Shown: one piece after another, positions 48,871 to 59,804 of the stretch | How the letters are laid out: each line of letters opens with the position of its first letter | Position numbering within the stretch: position 1 is the first letter of the stretch | Source of the DNA: Cyclina sinensis | Lineage: Eukaryota > Mollusca > Bivalvia > Venerida > Veneridae | DNA length: 64,000 bases | Direction: 5' to 3' | Assembly: GCA_012932295.1 (NCBI GenBank) | Contig: JAAONU010000001.1 | Coordinates: forward strand, 46,163,134-46,227,133 | Translations under genes and position numbers: made by a program | Notes under the pieces: generated by a model | The model's database searches: none | What the model was told of the DNA's origin: nothing | Seen by the model: only the letters and a program-made list of their open reading frames with translations

Positions 48871-50699
48871 TTTCATGACTTCCTATTACATCATACCATC
48901 AAATAAAATAGCATCATAAGCATGTTTGTTCACTCCACTGCAGTGCAAGATTTTTGCAATAACTTCTTTTGCTTCCAAAGCCTTCAGTCCTGTGACCAAG
49001 CGGAGGGTGGGTGTATTCGTCACTTATGTGACAAGCTCCAGTTTTTTGCTGTTGTTGCTTTTCTGGTGGAGAGTTGTGAGTGTGCGTGTATGCGTGCCTG
49101 CGTGTGTGTTTTAAACTACAGAAACATACCAATAAAATCAAAATATACAGGGAAATATACAGGGAAATATCAAAATATCAAAATATACAGGGAAGCTGGT
49201 ATTTCTGTTTTTGTTATTTTACTTCAGTGTATAAGATATTACTAGCGAGCTCAATCCACAAATTTATTTTCCTTACTTTAATTCGTTCTTCATGAGTAGA
49301 CTACAACAAATAAAATTAATACTATTGCAGAAATATATGATATGTTTTTAATCGCTGCATTTTGCGTTTTCTTGAGAGTAAGTGGTTTGTTTCCTTAGAT
49401 TAAATATCTAACATATTTAATACAATTTAATACTACTTATTAACCAAGTGGTTTTATTTTTCAAACTCACTGTTTAAAGACGACGAGCTAAACCCTGAAT
49501 CAAACGGTAACAACATAAAAATAAGTAACCCGCTTCTTGATTTCTTTTAACTGATGTCCTACCAAGATATAATATAATTCTGCTACCAGAATGTAATATA
49601 ATTTTTCTATATTTGCTGAAAAGCATACAAAGTAAGGAGATTTTCAGTTCTTAAACTAGGTTTTAAAGGAAATGCCATTATAATAAGATAAATGAAAGTG
49701 GGTTAACTTTAAATACGAATTTGATATGATTCAGAATTTCATAAAAATGTTAACTCACTCTATCAAACAAGACAAATCCGAAGTGTGATGATGAAGCCGC
49801 GTTAACGTCTCTCAAAACAGACTTGCCTGAGGTTGTTTATGCAGAATGTGTGACGCTTTAGCACAGTACAGTGCAGAAACAGTATATTTGTGTTCCTAAG
49901 AACCTACTTATATTTGCCTTCCTCTACCCGACATACACGTTTGACGTCTTAACATGTCTGTACTGTCTATTTATGTTTATTTATTATCGTTAGCAGTTTC
50001 TAAGACAACCAACGCTGGTTGCAGCGTTTAGTTCATTTTAGTGGAGGAAAAGGAGTTTGAATTCGCGATCTCAGGATTACCGGGCCAGTGCGTTACCACA
50101 GACCGTCACATGTACCTTTTACATTTCCTTCCAAATATTGTCTTTTGATAAAAATTGCCGTTTTTTTTTTCAATTTTCAATTGAACATTTACAGCAGCAA
50201 TCTTGGACGAAGTCCAGTTAAAAATTAGTGCATGTTTAGTTACGTGTGACAAAGATTAACTGATCTATTGAGTGCAATTTATAACAGGTACTAATCAAGG
50301 ACCCCAACATCACGTGAAATATACATTTTAGGACCATATTTTGACGACATAAATGAATAATGTCTGTGCCTTGCAATAACAGGACAATTATCCAACTGCA
50401 AAAAAAAGTTATCAAAAAAATCAAATCTTATCTTATAAATCAAACAAGATCCTTCGCTGTGGGTTAATAGTTGCACCGCCGTAACAGCTCTTATTGTGAA
50501 CATCGTGGGAGAATGTCGAACAACTTTGTGTCATGAACAAGGACGATATAAAGGTTGAAGTCGAGGTTAAATTTAATCAGCAGAAATGATCATGCGTTAT
50601 TGTATTATGAAGTATTAGTATGCAGTAAAGAACAAATGGACATATTCTTCTCAGTCATGCAAATTTTATCTACAGTTCTATTGAAAAGTTTGCGAAAAA
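48871..50699. other. Intergenic with minor repeats
   Basis: No gene is seen. It includes a GT-rich stretch near 49080-49110, a short tandem of 'acagggaaatat' near 49145-49195, and a possible degenerate tRNA-derived sequence on the minus strand near 50040-50115 ('gtggtaacgcactgg' followed by 'cgaattcaaactcc'). Confidence 0.5.
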
Positions 50700-51960
50700 A
50701 TATTACAAATGATCACAAAAGTACTAAACGCCACGCGTCCGCAAAACAGTTTTAAACAGTTGGGCAAAAGTACAATGTCATCACTTGGTCACCCACCTAT
50801 GGCCCACATATCCATGAGATCCCACCTGGGTTATTCAAAAAACTTTCATATATCAAAGGTCATTAGATACAGGTATTGTGGAAACATGCCATCATCACAT
50901 CAGCATACAAAAAGGGTCAAGGTCAAAACCAAGCATCTACAGACCAATATCACACACATGTTTAGTATCTGAATTAATGGAACATAACATTGTTTCAAAC
51001 ATGACAGATTACCTTGACACAACCACATATACTGCCCCAAGCAAAATAGATTCAGGTCAACACACAACTTTGAGACCCAACTCATTAGCTTTACAGAAAT
51101 TACTGACAACCTAGATCAAGGCCAACAAACTGATGCCATTGTCATGGGTTTCCGTTAAGCATTCGACAAAGTCGACTACCACAAACTCGTATACAAGCTG
51201 AAATGCCTGGGAGTTCATTCACAGATCACCTCATAAATAAAAAACTTTCTCAAAAACAGATCACAGCAGGTCCTTGTCGCAAACAAGATCTCTGACAGGC
51301 TCATGTGCTTTCTGGCGTCCCCTAGGTGTCGATCTTTGGTCCAAGGTTCCTTCTTGCATACATCAATGACCTACCAGGAATTGTCAAAGCAGGGTGCGTC
51401 TGTTTGCAAACGACAGCATAGTCTAGTTAACAATAAAATCACATACGTCAGCATAAAGCTTACCAAATGATTTGCACAACTTCGAAATATGGGAAAAGGA
51501 ATGGTCAGCGGAATTCAACCCTGACAATTGTGATACACATGAAAAAGAAACCGGTCATAGTTCATTAGAACTTACACAGCACTGTACTAAAAACCACAGA
51601 TTTCAAAATACCTAGGAGTTACTATAATTAGTAACTTCATCTGGTTATCCCACAAAAACACCATCACAAAAAAGCAACAACAAAAACAGTCTGAGATTCA
51701 TCAGACGGAATGTCAAAACACACAACAAACAGCTCAAAGAAGCAGCATACAAAACGTAATTAGGTACGAGCCCAGGTTGAATGCTGTTCAACCATTTTGC
51801 ACCCATGGCAGAAATACCTGACTCACAGAATAGAAAGAGGTCTAGAGGTCAGCCGCAAGGTATGTTTAAAATCATCACCACTACACAAGCGGTGTTAGTC
51901 CTGTAAACGAAAACAGTCGCCCCATTGTGATTCGGACTAATTGCAACAAAATATCTACTT
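50700..51960 (+). mobile_element. Degenerate CR1/Jockey-like reverse transcriptase fragment
   Basis: Frame-broken reverse-transcriptase motifs run in the correct order. 'KKGSRSKPS.YRPIS' is near 50900. 'DAIVM..' and 'FDKVD.HKLVYKLKCLGV' are near 51130-51210. A SGVP..VSxxGP and YINDLP block is near 51310-51380. An EFNPD block is near 51510, 'LRFIRRNVKTHNKQLKEAAY' near 51690-51755, and the C-terminal 'SAARYV' near 51855. The catalytic FADD region is lost or altered near 51400. The 5' endonuclease half is absent, as in a 5'-truncated insertion. Many stops show it is old. Confidence 0.8.
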
Positions 51961-52747
51961 TCATTTATGTGAGCTACATACTATGGAGTATTAAAGGAAA
52001 AAAATTGCATGCACTGGCTTCAGGCATTTTCGTGATAATTTGCATTCTTCGATGACGATATCGGATTATTGAAAAATACCGGCCACTGCATATTTTGTAG
52101 CTGTGGACATACTGTTGTTAACATTTGTATGTTTTAATCTCGTTTTAACAAAAGTAAACATAAAGAAATAGCTTATCATGTGTCTTCAGACTGTAAGTGA
52201 CGTTTTTTTGTAGATAACAGGCCAATTTTTTATAATTTACAGGTAAGGACTTACCCCACCCACCTATATTTACAAGCGTAAACTGGAAACACTGATTGCT
52301 TTTATTATTTTCTATTTTCATCTATTCTAACAATACTGTGTTATCAATATCTAATATTTTACATTTATTTTACATGACTACATATTTATCGTACATTAAT
52401 ACACATGAATTCACAAAAAAATCAGGGTATACAAATAGTGGCAAAATCCACAGTCTCAAAAATATACTTCTCAAAATTTGATAGGGATCACTTTTTATTT
52501 CTTAAATATATTTTTAATGATAACATCAAGATAACTGATTTTTTCTCATACATGTAGTTTATTCATATGGCAAAGCCGACCTGTCCAGCAGATTTTGATT
52601 ATTTACCTGTACATGGCTCGAGATGCACAGGAAAAGCGATACCCCTGGAAAAGTGGTGCACCGCGGGCATATACCTTCATGTACACATCTGTTTTATTCA
52701 GACTTCGCTTGTGCATGGTAACTTTTATATCGAACCTGGCACTGGTC
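51961..52747. other. Intergenic, 5' flank of the Tc1-like fragment
   Basis: AT-rich to about 52560. From about 52560 on, base composition rises in GC and may be the 5' untranslated part of the Tc1-like element. No clear inverted terminus was found. Confidence 0.45.
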
Positions 52748-53290
52748 ATGGCAAATCTACGGCAAAGACGGCGTATTGACGATGAGGAGATGAATAGGGG
52801 GTAGGGATGCTTGAGGCTGGGCGTTCCCAACGGCACGTGGCAGGTGTCCGTGGGGTGTCCCAGAGCACCGTTGCAAGGATGCGGCGACGGTTTCAAACTT
52901 ACGGGCATGTCACGCATAGGCATGGCGGAGGGCGTCAGAGGTCCACAACTCAGCGTGAGGACCGGTTTAGTGTCGTTCAAGCGCGACGGCGGCACCTTTA
53001 CCACTAATGCCCTCCAAAATGACTTCCACAATGCCACTGGTGTAAAACTTTCAACTCAAACCATCAGGAACCGTCTTCATACAGCTGGCATGAGGGCTAG
53101 AAGGCCAGCAATCCGAATCCCATTGACGCGAAACCACATCCAGGCACGTCTTCAATGGGCCCGCGATCACACCAGGTGGACGCTGCATGACTGGACCCCA
53201 GTGCTGTTCACTGACGAGTCTAGATTTTGTGTGAACTTCACTGATAGGCAAGTGCGGGTATAGAGATCCGCCAATGAGCGTTTGTCACCG
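52748..53290 (+). mobile_element. Tc1-like transposase fragment, frameshifted and 3'-truncated
   Basis: Starts MANLRQRRR at 52748. A helix-turn-helix region follows (MLEAGRSQRHVAGV, SQSTVARMRRRF), then a GGGRQRSTTQRED linker, TQTIRNRLHTAGMRARRP, and the first catalytic Asp in FTDESRF near 53211-53225. Frameshifts occur near 52800 and 52990. A stop at about 53262 and loss of the rest of the catalytic domain leave it dead. GC content is clearly higher than in its surroundings, as expected for a transposon insertion. Confidence 0.85.
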
Positions 53291-54952
53291 GTATGTCATC
53301 CGTCTCCATCTGAAAGAACAATATGTTCTTGCACTATTTCATTTTAAATGGCATGTTTTATAGACAGTCAATGAACAGGTAAAAGTTAGAAAGATTGATT
53401 CACGTGAAAAAAAAGCAAGTGAATTTTGTGGAAATTTCTCATCATAAATTGAGGTGCAATGTTAATTCATACCCGTAACTGAAAGATTTATTAGTTCGTA
53501 AAAATGTACAAGTAAAGCAGCATGCCTCCAGATTCATGCTAATTTTCATGAAAATTTTGAAGATGTATTTAAAAGTAAAATATTGTGAAGTGAACTAAAA
53601 AAGTTATTTACACATGGCAAACATCACTTAAAATCCATGTAATTTACCAAAAGGAGGTCAAAATATGCCAAAATAGCCCTTATTGCATTAGTCACGCAGT
53701 AGAAATATGGTGATAGATACTGCAAAAATCAGTCATTACTCACATACAACATGTAAGTTATTACTTGAATCGTTTTTACTTTTCTTGAAAATTTTAGTAC
53801 AATTTGATAAAGTTTGAGTTTTTGAAATTTTTTTGCTCATCTGGTGTTATGCAGTTTTAAGTAAAAGACAAGTGATCACAATTTAACATTTACTACATGC
53901 TAGAATATCACAATACTGCATTCATTCTGCATATTTGATTCTAACAATAGTGTTTAATAAGTGTTAGAATATTTCAGGGCCCAATGATACATACCTTGCA
54001 CAATATATGAAGTTGCGATGTTCAATAGGTAATATACCTCCACTCAGTTCGTCAGCTAAAATCAAAGAATATGTTGTGAAGTTCCATAGCTTATTGTTTG
54101 GGATTAAGATTGGTTATAGTCACAAACACTTATAGCAATTAATTTTAAATATTGTTGCGCCGATGACTGATATAACAGTTCTTGAACTTGAACTTAAACA
54201 ATAAGGCATTTATTTTGACCCTATAAAAACAAAACTAATAGGTGGACATGGGTATTTAGCTTAAATCCAGATTTTATTCAACACACCGTAATAATAATTA
54301 TTATGCATTATTTTATTCATTTATTGAGTAAACATCACCATTGTGTTTTTCATAAATAATAAATAACTTTAATAAATAATGTTATGTGTTGTTATTTGAT
54401 TAATTTACGGAGAAATGCACATACTATGATAGTAAACCACTGTTGCTTGTGATGAAGCTGTGCTGTGTAGGAGCTATTTAAATTCTTCAGCTAAAACGAA
54501 ACAAAAGCTATATTTAAATACATGGTTTATTTTTAACATTCTACAGGCATAAAAGTATAAAGATGGCACATGAACAAATAATTTGAAGTCAAAACATGCA
54601 AATACGCACGTGATTATTTTTTTTGTTATGAGGACATTTTTTATTTGAAAAACGTTACCTAAGACGAGAACGGCCTTCCATACTTGAAAAAAAAATGAAC
54701 GACAGACTCCCTCCAAAATAATTTTCTCAAATATATTGCAATTTTGTTCATTCATCGAACATTATATATGTTAACTCCAATGTGTAGTGATTGCAAACAA
54801 CGAAATACATTTATTATCCTAAAATTTGCATATTTTTTTAACAGAAGTTCGGTCTTGAGAACAGCATTTAAAACAAAATGTGCAGTCAAAACGCATGCAA
54901 TTTAAACAATTACCTTCTAATTTTATGAAAATTAATCATAAATGTGACTTAC
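53291..54952. other. Intergenic, AT-rich, no gene recognised
   Basis: Only short AT-driven reading frames. On the minus strand, near 54656-54685, a poly-pyrimidine-AG then '...gtcttag|gtaacg' arrangement could form a very small exon following the candidate exon at 54953-55010. This is weak. Confidence 0.45.
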
Positions 54953-55010
54953 CCAACATAAATTCGCGATAAATCGTATCGTGAAAGTCTTTAGTGAACT
55001 GTGTTTTCAT
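54953..55010 (-). CDS. Possible first coding exon of an unknown gene
   Basis: On the minus strand an ATG at 55010 opens 19 codons (MKTQFTKDF...REFML) that run into a perfect donor G|GTAAGT at 54952. A CRE palindrome TGACGTCA lies 28 bases upstream of the ATG on the minus strand, and a second lies at 55320-55327. An upstream ATG (GCGGCG context) at about 55029 gives only a 12-codon frame. The rest of the gene was not found with confidence, so this may be chance. Confidence 0.25.
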
Positions 55011-55037
55011 TTTGAATAGACGCCGCCATTAACTTTA

Positions 55038-55327
55038 TGACGTCATTTTACCTCCAGCTCTAAAGAGTACTGTCTATGGCACACCAAGGCCTTCATAGGG
55101 AAACACGACCATTTAGAATTTTTAAAATCTAATTTATTTTGTTTTGCCAATGAGTACAATGTGCAATTTTTTAGTACAAGACATTTAGACAATATACTTT
55201 TGTGTGGTATAAATAAAATTTTGTTGCAATTAGTCAGAGTGGATGTTTTTCTTTTACTGGACTATTGAGCGTGATATTTCATATACATTAGAGTACGCTG
55301 AATACAAGCGCGCGCCCGCTGACGTCA
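55038..55327. promoter_or_regulatory. Candidate CRE-containing promoter region
   Basis: Two full TGACGTCA palindromes, at 55038-55045 and 55320-55327, lie in a locally GC-richer stretch that includes 'cgccgcc' and 'gcgcgcgcccgc'. Full CREs are rare in such AT-rich DNA. The candidate minus-strand exon at 54953-55010 sits just beside the first. No TATA box is evident. Confidence 0.35.
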
Positions 55328-55619
55328 CTGCAAACTACTTTCGGCTGTTCTTATTTGTCAATGTAAACCGATGATTGTTTTAAAATAATTCTATAGTGAA
55401 CTATTGTTATGGACTAAATTATCTTCTTTGGTGTTCATCTATGATAAAATTATAGATATTTGTTTAAACGTAAATTATTGACTGACTGGCTAAAATGACC
55501 TTGTTGTTTTCATTTCCACGAGGGGAATATATAGCGGGTTAAACAGAAGAGCCTGTTTGGGACAATAACCGTAAAAAAGGCATGTTGTGTCCTTTATAAC
55601 TATACATATGTGTTAGAAT

Positions 55620-55667
55620 GGAAATAGATTTTAAGTTTGAGATCACTCAAACTTAAAATCTATTTCC
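55620..55667. repeat. Perfect 22-bp hairpin with 4-base loop
   Basis: Arms 55620-55641 and 55646-55667 are perfectly complementary around the loop ATCA. The inner stem is AAGTTTGAG/CTCAAACTT. It could be a relic of a foldback transposon or form an RNA hairpin if transcribed. No flanking duplication was identified. Confidence 0.85.
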
Positions 55668-56157
55668 TAAATATATAATGGTTGTGTTGTATTACAAACA
55701 ACACTTGTCATGTGATAAGCCATAAATACTGTCACACACCTATAACAACTCCTGAAAACAAATATTCAACTCAACAGGGACTTACTCCCTCTACCGTGTC
55801 AGTTACGCAAATAATTGGTGAAGTAATACTAAACCATATTCCAGAAAATTTGGTTACAAATCAAAAATGTTGTTATTCCAGTTACACATTTTAGCATATG
55901 ATAAATCTATCAGTCGTAAATCATTATCGCCATGTCTCCTAGCTCATGTAGATATATAAAATAATTTACTATTTCAATGCGAGAAAAAATAAACCCTCGC
56001 ATTGTTACGTTCTTGTGTCTCGCCCGGTGGAAGGGCTTTTTTTCTCTTACTACCATCAAGGTCAGAAGTGCACTTTTCACTGATTGAAAATGGTGTCGAC
56101 CTTGAATGACACGCGTATATCCTTCATTTATGTAGGCCTACATGAACTCGATACTGA
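55668..56157. other. Intergenic, nothing recognised
   Basis: No gene or repeat recognised between the hairpin and the first copy of the 576-bp duplication. Confidence 0.45.
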
Positions 56158-56733
56158 ATATAATTTTCACTAGAGCAGCTTCAATCTTTGTAACATTCTT
56201 TCTGTGTGGATAGAGTTATTGCCAATAGAGTTACTGCATATTCATTACACTAAGATATGCTAAATTAGTTATTCTTTCAAACTTCATAGAAACAGTTGCG
56301 TTAAAAAACTTAAATATGAAGCAAACATTTTAAGCAACCGTCGAATTTTAAACTTGCATTGTTCAAAGACAGAACGTTAGGGAAATGAAATAAAAGCGCA
56401 AAACGTCGTTTAGATATCTATAAAACGTTAATTACTTGATGACGTTGATGTCGTTTTCTCGCTTTTGTCATCACAAGTCATTTACGCGTCGCAATCATTT
56501 AAATATCCTACTGAAATAAACTTTTTAGCTGTATTTCATCTTGATTTATCGCAAAAATAACATTTCTTGTCTTAAACCATTTTCCTTGACGTATTTACTT
56601 TTTCAACCTGCACGTCGTAAAATAAACATTTTTTAAAAGTGTCTCCATAATTGAAAACGCTAAATTAAAGGCACAAAATCAAAGACCTTTAAATCCGACC
56701 AAAGACAACGCTACTTTGCAATAGACTTAATAT
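56158..56733 (+). repeat. 576-bp direct duplication, copy 1
   Basis: Aligns without net gaps to 57449-58024 at a constant offset of 1291 bases. I counted about six substitutions by eye (for example 'cttcaatc' versus 'cttaaatc', 'aaaacgtt' versus 'aaaatgtt'), roughly 99% identity. It has no open frame. It contains 'tgacgttgatgtcg' and 'catttacgcgtcg' blocks. Confidence 0.95.
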
Positions 56734-57448
56734 CATTGAGGGTTTTTTTTCCCAAACATCCGTACTTAATATGTGTGGAGAATGATTTCAAAGTTTCAGA
56801 AAACCTTGAGTAGCTTTCTTAGAAAGCAAAGGAGCAGATTTAAAAAGAAATAAAAACAGAAATAGAATTCCTTCTGTAAATCATTCGTCCCGAATTTTTG
56901 TCCAAAGCTTTAATCGTCTCTAGCTAATTGACAACCAGTTTATTTCTGTCCATCACATTTCTTTTAAGAAAATAAGTAGAAACATCCAAGTATTTTGAAT
57001 TACCATAGACGCATCAAATAAAATGCAAATTTTTAGGCATTATTATACTCTTAATTACTGTAGGAAGTTTTAAATCAAATTCTAAGAGTCGAAATCAGCA
57101 GGTAAAAGAAAGTGTTAATCTTTCCAAATATTTTTAAGTGTGATTAAACATGTGGAATTACAACGAGAATATGTCTGAAATTCATCTGTTTATTTTTATA
57201 AACATTGGTATTTATACTTTTCCAGAATGTGAATATTCAGAATTGAGAGTGTATAAACTAACGATATTTATTGGTTACTTGAGTATGAAGTAAAAGGTAG
57301 CTTACATTTACTCGACTTGGAATACAACACGCCTAATACACCCTTCACAATTAATGTCCGTACAATACTCTTTTTGATATTAAATAAATACTTTCAGGAT
57401 AAGTTATAGCGCTTGCATATTTTAGCACCTAAAACTAAGAGAAAAGAT
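56734..57448. other. Unique spacer between the two 576-bp copies
   Basis: 715 bases with no coding frame, no primer-binding-site-like sequence and no polypurine tract that would mark the interior of an LTR element. Confidence 0.6.
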
Positions 57449-58024
57449 ATATAATTTTCACTAGAGCAGCTTAAATCTTTGTAACATTCTTTCTGTGTGG
57501 ATAGAGTAATTGCCAATAGAGTTACTGCATATTCATTACACTAAGATATGCTAAATTAGTTATTCTTTAAAACTTCATAGAAACAGTTGCGTTAAAAAAC
57601 TTAAATATGAAGCAAACATTTTAAGCAACCGTCGAATTTTAAACTTGCATTGTTCAAAGACAGAACGTTAGGGAAATGAAATAAAAGCGCAAAACGTCGT
57701 TTAGATATCTATAAAATGTTAATTACTTGATGACGTTGATGTCGTTTTCTCGCTTTTGTCATCACAAGTCATTTACGCGTCGCAATTATTTAAATATCCT
57801 ACTGAAATAAACTTTTTAGCTGTATTTCATCTTGATTTATCGCAAAAATAACATTTCTTGTCTTAAACCATTTTCCTTGACGTATTTACTTTTTCAACCT
57901 GCACGTCGTAAAATAAACATTTTTTAAAAGTGTCTCCATAATTGAAAACGCTAAATTAAAGGCACAAAATCAAAGACCTTTAAATCCGACCAAAGACAAC
58001 GCTACTTCGCAATAGACTTAATAT
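57449..58024 (+). repeat. 576-bp direct duplication, copy 2
   Basis: Second copy, ending about 105 bases before the first ATG of the GPCR-like gene, so it occupies that gene's promoter position. The ends are 'atataatttt' and 'acttaatat', not TG...CA, which argues against an LTR. Confidence 0.95.
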
Positions 58025-58128
58025 TAAAGAGAAATGTATATTTCAAGTAGACACAAACATCATACATTAGCAAGTTTAAAAGAGGATGGTTAAAGCTATT
58101 TAAATATCAGCACCTTGTATGAGTTCCA

Positions 58129-59626
58129 TTGCCTGTGTGTTGTATCAAAATGAGCTTTGGAAGATTTGCAGATATGTCAAATGGCGAGACTAACTTGTCA
58201 ACCAAACATATGCATGACGAAAACATAATGTCAGATTTTATAAGATATGCTCTAACGGGGCTGTATATTATTATTGCGTGCGTATGCGTAGCTGGGAACA
58301 CATCTTTTGGAACAAAGGACCAAAAAGAAAAGCAAATTGCATTGTGACAGCTGTAGCAATGTGTGACATTTTGATTACTGTTACATGTGTACCATTTGCA
58401 GTCTTTAGTGATTAACTTAACCACCAGTTGATATTTGGACAATTCACGTGTTCTGCTGTGAGCTATGTCCAAAAGGCATGCATCGTTCACCGCTCTTTTA
58501 TACTTGTTGCCTCGGCATTAGATAGGTATAAGGCTATTCGATGGCCTTTAAAGAAACAAACATCTCGTCAGATTGTTGTAGGTATAATCACTTCTATCTC
58601 AATTATCTCGTGGCTGCTTGCAGGTCCATACGCCAAATGGTCAACGATTATCTTCCAGGATGATGACAATTCCTCTAAGAGCTGTCGGGAGATTTGGTCA
58701 AATGATGAATACAGAAGAATATATAGCATCAGTCTTCTCTTCATTACATATCTCTCTCCACTTTTTGTCTTAGCAGTCACCTGTCGGCGTATAGTTCTTA
58801 TTCTAGGTGCAAAGCCACCAGGGGAGGAATACGTAGGCATGGTTCAAAAACGACGTGCCATAAAAAGAAAAGTAAGTTTTAGAATGTTCATATGTAATAA
58901 ATCACTTTTAAAGATTTTAGGAGATTTTAACAATGTTTATAACAAAAAGATAAATGAACTGATTATACATATCAAATGACTAATGAAGAAATTCGATATT
59001 GCAAGAGAGCTTTTTTACGAAGTGTAAAAATTTGTACGAAAAAGAAATAACCTATGAAATTTCAATGAACACCTAAGAAAATAAACGTGACGGTTTTATA
59101 ACCAATTTCACTACATCCAGATTTAATTTGTCTCGTCGGCCAAACTCATTCTTGAGGGAGATAAGATTTTTAACAGTATCATCTCAGGATAATGTTATTT
59201 CGTATAGATATAATTTTTTTTTCTCTTTCAGGCAATAAAGATATTTCTACTGACTTTCTTTGCGTATGTTATTTGCTGATACCAGTAAACATCATCACAT
59301 TTACTGTTGATGTCATTCCTTACATTGCTGACAACGAAACAAAGCACGTTCTATGGTTGTATGCTCAGTGTATTGCTGTAAGCAATTCGGCAATAAGTCC
59401 TGTAATTGTGTTATCGTCTGAAAAGAAATTCAAATCACAAATTCAAAGATATATATGTTTTCTAAACAATAACTGTAAAGAAAATACAAGACTCATTAGC
59501 GCACGAGTTCAGTCGACCAGCAGCCAGTCTAAGAACAGATCTCAGATCATCGGTCGCAGACTGGGAGAGCAAAAGCAGTTGTTTCGACAACTGATGCCAA
59601 GTATCTCGCAAGAAACATCCTTATGA
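58129..59626 (+). pseudogene. Broken rhodopsin-family (class A) GPCR gene, two exons
   Basis: Exon 1 is 58129-58871 with a GTAAGT donor; exon 2 is 59232-59626 after a TTTCAG acceptor. Class A landmarks are present: a TM1 Gly-Asn (AGN, near 58291-58299), AMCD in TM2, a TM3 Cys in FGQFTC and the DRY-equivalent DRYKAI (near 58521-58538), an extracellular Cys near 58683, a basic third loop (KRRAIKRK), and a TM7 NSAISP block (59384-59401). The frame is broken three times: a frameshift near 58298-58308 after TM1, an in-frame TAA at 58413-58415, and a one-base loss near 59276-59279 inside the CWxP region of TM6. Neuropeptide- or amine-type ligands are both possible; the subtype is not recognised. 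Possible starts are 58129, 58150 and 58174. Confidence 0.75.
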
Positions 59627-59798
59627 AATTGGCCAGTTTGCTACACTTAAGACTTCAAATTCAAAGTTTGCTTTTTTTAACCAAGGTTTGTCAAATATCT
59701 GATTGTTTGTATATACAAAACCAGAGGGTTTGCACCGCTCCCAGGTCCACCAATGAACACGTGTAGTATGTTTTGTTAAATATATATTTTTTCATGTA

Positions 59799-59804
59799 AA
59801 TAAA
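59799..59804 (+). terminator. Polyadenylation signal after the GPCR pseudogene
   Basis: AATAAA about 170 bases after the last stop codon (59624-59626). Confidence 0.5.

Noticed and set aside
48914..49245. Overlapping frames near 49 kb
   Set aside because: Low-complexity GT-rich and short tandem sequence produces them; no domain or splice support.
52603..53037. 144-codon minus-strand frame
   Set aside because: Antisense of the Tc1-like transposase fragment.
56158..58024. LTR retrotransposon with 576-bp LTRs
   Set aside because: Ends are not TG...CA, no primer-binding site, polypurine tract or coding sequence in the 715-bp interior, and no clear target duplication.
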